The position numbers and the translations under genes were made by a program. The notes below the pieces were generated by a model. It did no database searches, was not told the origin of the DNA, and was given only the letters and a program-made list of their open reading frames with translations. 64,000 nucleotides of DNA, taken from contig NZ_LOPU01000018.1 of assembly GCF_001469955.1 (NCBI RefSeq), positions 126,001 through 190,000 of the forward strand, given 5' to 3'. Positions 60,169 through 64,000 of this stretch are shown here, piece after piece. The DNA comes from Haloprofundus marisrubri (GTDB lineage: Archaea > Halobacteriota > Halobacteria > Halobacteriales > Haloferacaceae). Positions within the stretch are counted from its first letter, which is position 1. The number at the start of each line of letters is the position of its first letter.

Positions 60169-61389
60169 ATGAGCGGCGTACAGCTTCCATCCAGCCTCTC
60201 GGAGGAGACGATTCGAGAAATCTCCGAGGAGCGAGACGAACCCGAGTGGTTGCTCCAGCGACGCCTCGACGCGTTCGAGGCGCTCGACGACCTGCCGCTG
60301 CCGGACGTCATCCAGACGCCCGGCCGCCGCTGGACGAATCTCGAAGCGCTCGACTTCGAGAATCTCGTGGACCCGCTGAACCAGTCCGACGAGACCGAGC
60401 GTGTCGCCGAGGGCGACGCCGTCGTCCTCTCCTTTACCGAGGCGCTCGACGAGCACGAAGAACTCGTCCGCGAGCACTTCGGGACGGTGCTCGACCCCGA
60501 GCACAACTACCTCACGGCGCTTTCGGCGGCGCTGTTCACGACCGGCACGTTCGTCTACGTCCCCGAGGGCGTCGACGCCGGCGACGTGAAGATTCGCGCG
60601 GAGATGAACTCCCGTTCGCTGTTCAGCCAGACGCTCGTCGTCACCGAGGAGTCCTCGTCGACGACGATTCTGGAAGGAACGGAGACGGGCACCGAGAGCG
60701 ACGACGTCGAGGGCGAGCGCTACTTCAGCAACCTCGTCGAAGTCGTCGCCGGTGAGAACAGTTACGTCCAGTACGGCTCCCTGCAGAACCTCGACGAGGA
60801 GACGTACCACTTCACGCTGAAGCGTGGCCACGCCCACACGTACGCCACGGTCAACTGGATCGAGGGTAACCTCGGTTCCCGACTGACGCGTTCGGACGTA
60901 GAGACGAACCTCGTCGGCGACTCCTCGGAGACGAAAATCGTCGGCGCGTTCTTCGGTCACAACGACCAGCACTTCGACGTGAACGCTCGCGTCTGGCACG
61001 AGGCCGAACACACCACGGCGGACCTCGTCACCCGCGGCGTCCTCGACGACGAGGCACGCTCGGTGTACGAAGGCGTCCAAGACGTCGGCGAAGACGCGTG
61101 GGACACGAGTTCCTACCAGCGTGAGAACACGCTGATGCTCTCCGACGAGTCCGAGGCCGACGCCTCGCCGAAGCTCATCATCCACAACCACGACACCGAA
61201 GCGTCGCACTCGGCGACGGTCGGACAGGTGGACCAAGAAGAGCTGTTCTACATGACGTCGCGCTCTATCGACCCGGAGACGGCGCGGAACATGCTCGTGG
61301 AGGGCTTCTTCGTCCCCGTGCTCGAAGAAATCGAAGTCGACGAGTTCCGCGACGACCTCGACGACCTCATCGTTCAGCGGTTGAAGTAA
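60169..61389 (+). CDS. sufD: Fe-S cluster assembly protein SufD
   Basis: A 406-residue SufB paralogue starting MSGVQLPSSLSEETIREISEERDEPEWLLQRRLDAFEALDDLPLPD. The beta-helix core contains FFGHNDQHFDVNARVWHEAEHTTADLVTRGVLDD and SHSATVGQVDQEELFYMTSRSIDPETARNMLVEGF. The conserved His in EAEH is near residue 283. It forms the SufBC2D complex. The gene abuts sufB with no gap. The T-runs after the stop (near 61401-61420) suit an archaeal terminator. Confidence 0.96.
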   Translation: MSGVQLPSSLSEETIREISEERDEPEWLLQRRLDAFEALDDLPLPDVIQTPGRRWTNLEALDFENLVDPLNQSDETERVAEGDAVVLSFTEALDEHEELVREHFGTVLDPEHNYLTALSAALFTTGTFVYVPEGVDAGDVKIRAEMNSRSLFSQTLVVTEESSSTTILEGTETGTESDDVEGERYFSNLVEVVAGENSYVQYGSLQNLDEETYHFTLKRGHAHTYATVNWIEGNLGSRLTRSDVETNLVGDSSETKIVGAFFGHNDQHFDVNARVWHEAEHTTADLVTRGVLDDEARSVYEGVQDVGEDAWDTSSYQRENTLMLSDESEADASPKLIIHNHDTEASHSATVGQVDQEELFYMTSRSIDPETARNMLVEGFFVPVLEEIEVDEFRDDLDDLIVQRLK

Positions 61390-61626
61390 CCGCGGTACGA
61401 CTTTTTCCAGCGGTTCTCACTTTTCTCGAATCAGACGCTCGTTACTCGCTGACCCGAGACGCTGGAGTAACGTTCTCAGGACACCATCACGACGCCGTCA
61501 CGACGCCACGTCGTTACGGCCGTCGGCCCCGGGATGTGACAGTCTCACCGCGGAGTCGTTCTCGAAACGGGTGCGTTGCGCGCAGTTTTGCTCTTCGTGA
61601 GCGTACTCGTCGTGCGGAGAGGCACA

Positions 61627-62760
61627 ATGTCTACCACACCAGACCACGGAGAACCGTTCAGATACGACGCGGAAGTTCGCCCCGGAGAGAAGCGACGCAT
61701 CCTGTACGAAGTGGGCGAGTCGTACCTCGGAGACCCAGTCGAACTCCCGATAACGATAATCAACGGCGCGCGTTCTGGCCCACGAGCGTTCGTCAGCGCC
61801 GCCATGCACGGCGACGAGGTAAACGGCGTGAAGGTCGTCCAAGAGGTGGCCGACCGCTACGACCCACAGGAACTCGCCGGCACCATCGTCTGTCTGCACG
61901 TCGTGAACGTCCCGGGATACCGCGCACACATGCGCTACCTTCCCATCTACGACCGCGACCTGAACCGCGCGTTCCCGGGGTCGGAACGCGGCAACGAGGG
62001 CCAACGGATGGCGAAAGTCATCTACGACCGGTTCGTCTCCAACTGCGATTTCGGGGTGGATTTCCACACCTCGACGCGGAACAAGGTGACCATATTCCAT
62101 ACGCGAGCCGACATGAGCGACCCCGCCGTCGCGGAAGTCGCAAACGCGTTCCTCTCGTCGGTCGTTCTGGATGGGGGAGGCTCGAAGGGGATGCTCCGAC
62201 GAGTCGCCTCCGAGGACGGTATTCCGACCATAACCGTCGAGATGGGCGAAGCCCACCGATACCAACCGCGCATGGTCGAGACGGCGCTCGACCGCCTGCA
62301 CAACCTGTTCACCTACTTCGGGATGGTCGACGGCGACGCGATGGCCGAACCGGTGTGGCAGCGCGTTGTCGGGTCGAAAGAGAAAGCGTGGATTCGCTCG
62401 AACGCCGGCGGCTGGATAGATATGGAGTGGGGGCCGTACCCCATCGTCACCGAAGGCGAGGCGGTGTGTACCGTCTCCGACCACTTCAAGCGAGAAGTCC
62501 ACGTCGTCGAAGCACCCTTTACCGGACTCATCGTCGGCATGGCGGCGAATCCGATAACGGTTCCCGGTCAGATAATCGCGCATCTCGTCTCCATCGACGA
62601 GGCGGACCGCGAGGTTATCGAAGATATCGTCGACGAGCACGGGTACGCCTCGCTCGGGACCTACCACTGGATGGGGCGTTCAGACGAGGGGTCGGCGGGG
62701 CGCCCGAAGCGGCCACTGGATGACGGCACCGACACCGACGTCGGAACCGCCGCGCCCTGA
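61627..62760 (+). CDS. AstE/AspA-type zinc amidohydrolase
   Basis: A 377-residue M14-like protein. The frame starts 17 codons upstream at a less likely ATG; I choose MSTTPDHGEPF. The zinc ligands are His and Glu in AAMHGDEVNGVK and His in GVDFHTSTRNK. RDLNRAFPGSERGNEGQRMAK and TVEMGEAHRYQ (catalytic Glu) complete the active site. A C-terminal beta-barrel-like domain follows (PIVTEGEAVCTVSDHFKREVHVVEAPFTGLIVGMAANPITVPG). It belongs with succinylglutamate desuccinylase/aspartoacylase-like proteins, but no arginine catabolism genes are nearby, so the substrate is unknown. Confidence 0.9.
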   Translation: MSTTPDHGEPFRYDAEVRPGEKRRILYEVGESYLGDPVELPITIINGARSGPRAFVSAAMHGDEVNGVKVVQEVADRYDPQELAGTIVCLHVVNVPGYRAHMRYLPIYDRDLNRAFPGSERGNEGQRMAKVIYDRFVSNCDFGVDFHTSTRNKVTIFHTRADMSDPAVAEVANAFLSSVVLDGGGSKGMLRRVASEDGIPTITVEMGEAHRYQPRMVETALDRLHNLFTYFGMVDGDAMAEPVWQRVVGSKEKAWIRSNAGGWIDMEWGPYPIVTEGEAVCTVSDHFKREVHVVEAPFTGLIVGMAANPITVPGQIIAHLVSIDEADREVIEDIVDEHGYASLGTYHWMGRSDEGSAGRPKRPLDDGTDTDVGTAAP

Positions 62761-62960
62761 CCGCTCGGCCATCGAGCCAGCACGTGTTGACGTGCCGTGG
62801 TAAACTGTGCGTGGACGGTCGTGTCAGAGCATCGTGTGGCGACGACTACTTCGCAACCCTCGACTCACCGTCTCGATTCGGCTTCGTCGGACCTGTTGGG
62901 CCGAACCGGTCGAACGGGCGTCGAAGCGGGGGACACACGGCGAACTGCGAGGGGAACCGC

Positions 62961-63034
62961 TTAAGTTCGTCACACGCAGACGAACAGGTATGACTGACAG
63001 GGTATCGAATACGAGCGGAGGGCTGGCCTCGTGA
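62961..63034 (+). promoter_or_regulatory. Promoter and 14-codon upstream frame of the ferritin-like/SirR pair
   Basis: TTAAGT (62961-62966) lies 24-29 bases before an ATG at 62990. That ATG opens a 14-codon frame (MTDRVSNTSGGLAS) ending in TGA at 63032-63034, which overlaps the GTG start of the ferritin-like gene (GTGA). A leaderless transcript would thus begin with a short coding leader coupled to the GTG. It could be a leader peptide, or the mRNA's true first codon could be elsewhere. Confidence 0.45.
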
Positions 63035-63528
63035 GCGTCGGCCACCGCGTGGGTTCGGACCACCAACTCGCGCGCCTACTCCAGATTGGTATCGTGCTCG
63101 AAGAAGTAGTCGAAGCGCGAGCGTATCACCACTACCAATCCCTGTCCGCTGACGAGCGTGAACTCGACGAAGAGATAGAGGGACTGCTCGAACACGCGGC
63201 CGACGAGTCCGCCGAACACCGCCAGCGACTGGAAGCGATTATCGACGAACTCGACGCCGAGAGCATCCCGTTCGAGGACATCGAGACGCTCGTCGAAGCC
63301 CGCTACGGGAAGACGAAACCCGAAGACTTCGACGGCATTCTCTACGACCAACTCTGCAACGAAGAGACCGCCTACAAGTTCTACGACGACCTCATCGAGG
63401 GCATCGAGGCCAGCGACGCGTCGTTCTCCATCGAACGAGAGCGTCTGCTGTCGGTGCTCCGTGACATCCGCGCCGAGGAAGCCGAGGGCGTCGAGGAAGT
63501 GACGAAAATCATGGAGACACGAGAATGA
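63031..63528 (+). CDS. Ferritin-like/rubrerythrin-like domain protein
   Basis: A 165-residue four-helix protein from the GTG at 63031: VGHRVGSDHQLARLLQIGIVLEEVVEARAYHHY. Metal-binding residues are plausible in EEVVEARAYHH, DESAEHRQRLEAI and EETAYKFYDDLIEGIE, the ExxH-type pattern of ferritin-like proteins. It lacks a rubredoxin domain. It probably oxidises or stores iron or handles peroxide. It is followed 19 bases later by a metal-dependent repressor gene, a common haloarchaeal pairing. Confidence 0.85.
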   Translation: MSVGHRVGSDHQLARLLQIGIVLEEVVEARAYHHYQSLSADERELDEEIEGLLEHAADESAEHRQRLEAIIDELDAESIPFEDIETLVEARYGKTKPEDFDGILYDQLCNEETAYKFYDDLIEGIEASDASFSIERERLLSVLRDIRAEEAEGVEEVTKIMETRE

Positions 63529-63547
63529 GACAGACGGGAGCCAACCG

Positions 63548-63982
63548 ATGAACACGGCAGACCAGTATCTGAAAGCCATCTACCTCATTCAGGAGATGGA
63601 AGACGGTCCGGCGGCGACGGGCGCGCTCGCGAAGATGCTCGACGTGAGTCCCGCCAGCGCCAACGAGATGATCGGCAAACTCGAAGACCGCGGTCTCGCC
63701 GAACACGAGAAGTACAAAGGCGTCCAACTGTCGGACGAGGGCATCGTCCGCGCCCGCGACGCGCTCCAGACGTACTGTATCATCGAACGTTTCCTGACGA
63801 ACGTCCTCGAAGTCGAGGACTTCCGAGGAGAGGCCCGCGAACTCGAGAGCGTCATCGACGACACCGTCGCCGAGCGACTCGACACCATCATCGACCGCAA
63901 CTCGGAGTGTCCGGACTGCTTCGACCCCGAGACCGACGCCTGCCGATATCTCGAAGTCGAGTCGGAGAATCTCGCCGACTGA
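63548..63982 (+). CDS. sirR: Short DtxR/SirR-type metal-dependent regulator
   Basis: A 144-residue regulator starting MNTADQYLKAIYLIQEMEDGPAATGALAKMLDVSPASANEMIGKLEDRGLAEHEKYKGVQL. It has a DtxR-family winged helix and a dimerisation region, but no SH3/FeoA domain. The C-terminus carries CPDCFDPETDACRY, three cysteines that could bind metal or sense redox. It probably responds to iron or manganese and may regulate the adjacent ferritin-like gene. The longer homologue at 8845 is probably not redundant. Confidence 0.88.
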   Translation: MNTADQYLKAIYLIQEMEDGPAATGALAKMLDVSPASANEMIGKLEDRGLAEHEKYKGVQLSDEGIVRARDALQTYCIIERFLTNVLEVEDFRGEARELESVIDDTVAERLDTIIDRNSECPDCFDPETDACRYLEVESENLAD

Positions 63983-64000
63983 ACCGTTCTGTCGTCGGAC

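Overview
The window is a stretch of haloarchaeal chromosome. It has high GC (roughly 65% by eye), strongly acidic proteins rich in Asp and Glu, TATA-type promoters with many apparently leaderless starts, Tat signal peptides, and archaeal informational genes: eL42, eS27, aIF2-alpha, Nop10, PolB, Mre11-Rad50, the proteasome ATPase PAN, and glycerol-1-phosphate dehydrogenase. Gene content and order around the cytochrome b, pan, mre11, polB and suf genes fit a member of the Haloferacales. That placement is from memory and is not proven here. I saw no rRNA, tRNA, CRISPR array, insertion sequence or prophage.

Layout. 1-4.9 kb: the end of a polytopic DUF2298 protein, two small conserved genes, the translation operon rpl44e-rps27e-aif2A-nop10-PAC2, and a 43-residue zinc-finger microprotein. 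4.9-12.2 kb: mostly minus strand, with a DUF420 membrane protein, EgsA for archaeal lipid backbones, a secreted alpha/beta hydrolase, a LysE exporter, a DtxR-type metal regulator, a flavin monooxygenase and a threonine-synthase-like protein without its PLP lysine. 12.4-19.6 kb: an amine-oxidase-like flavoprotein; a divergent trio of zinc alcohol dehydrogenase, amidohydrolase and MIP18/DUF59 protein that resembles the accessory genes of propane/acetone monooxygenase operons without the monooxygenase; glycerol dehydrogenase; a phosphoesterase; a winged-helix regulator. 19.6-35.8 kb: envelope and metabolic genes, including a membrane-bound cupredoxin on a sequon-rich stalk, a seven-bladed FG-GAP surface protein, two glycosyltransferases, peptidases (M42, S9), a ZIP transporter, the B12-binding subunit plus MeaB of the methylmalonyl-CoA mutase system, and a secreted bactofilin-like protein.

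35.8-45.6 kb: an SCP-x-type thiolase with its OB-fold partner, an M28 peptidase, an NAD-kinase-like protein with a degenerate active site, then the cytochrome bc gene cluster: split cytochrome b, several haloarchaea-only small membrane proteins and an anchored blue copper protein, with no Rieske protein. 45.6-57.5 kb: genome maintenance and protein quality control (endonuclease III, PAN, Mre11-Rad50, PolB) with small haloarchaeal proteins between them. 57.5-64 kb: the sufCBD operon behind a leader that can form two small hairpins, an AstE/AspA-type zinc amidohydrolase, and a ferritin-like/SirR pair behind a 14-codon upstream frame.

Most genes are ordinary core haloarchaeal genes. The most unusual points are the lysine-less threonine synthase homologue, the orphan ADH-amidohydrolase-DUF59 trio, the Rieske-less bc cluster with a PDWY quinol-site motif, and the suf leader hairpins. 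Family numbers of the DUF73xx type are from memory and tentative.
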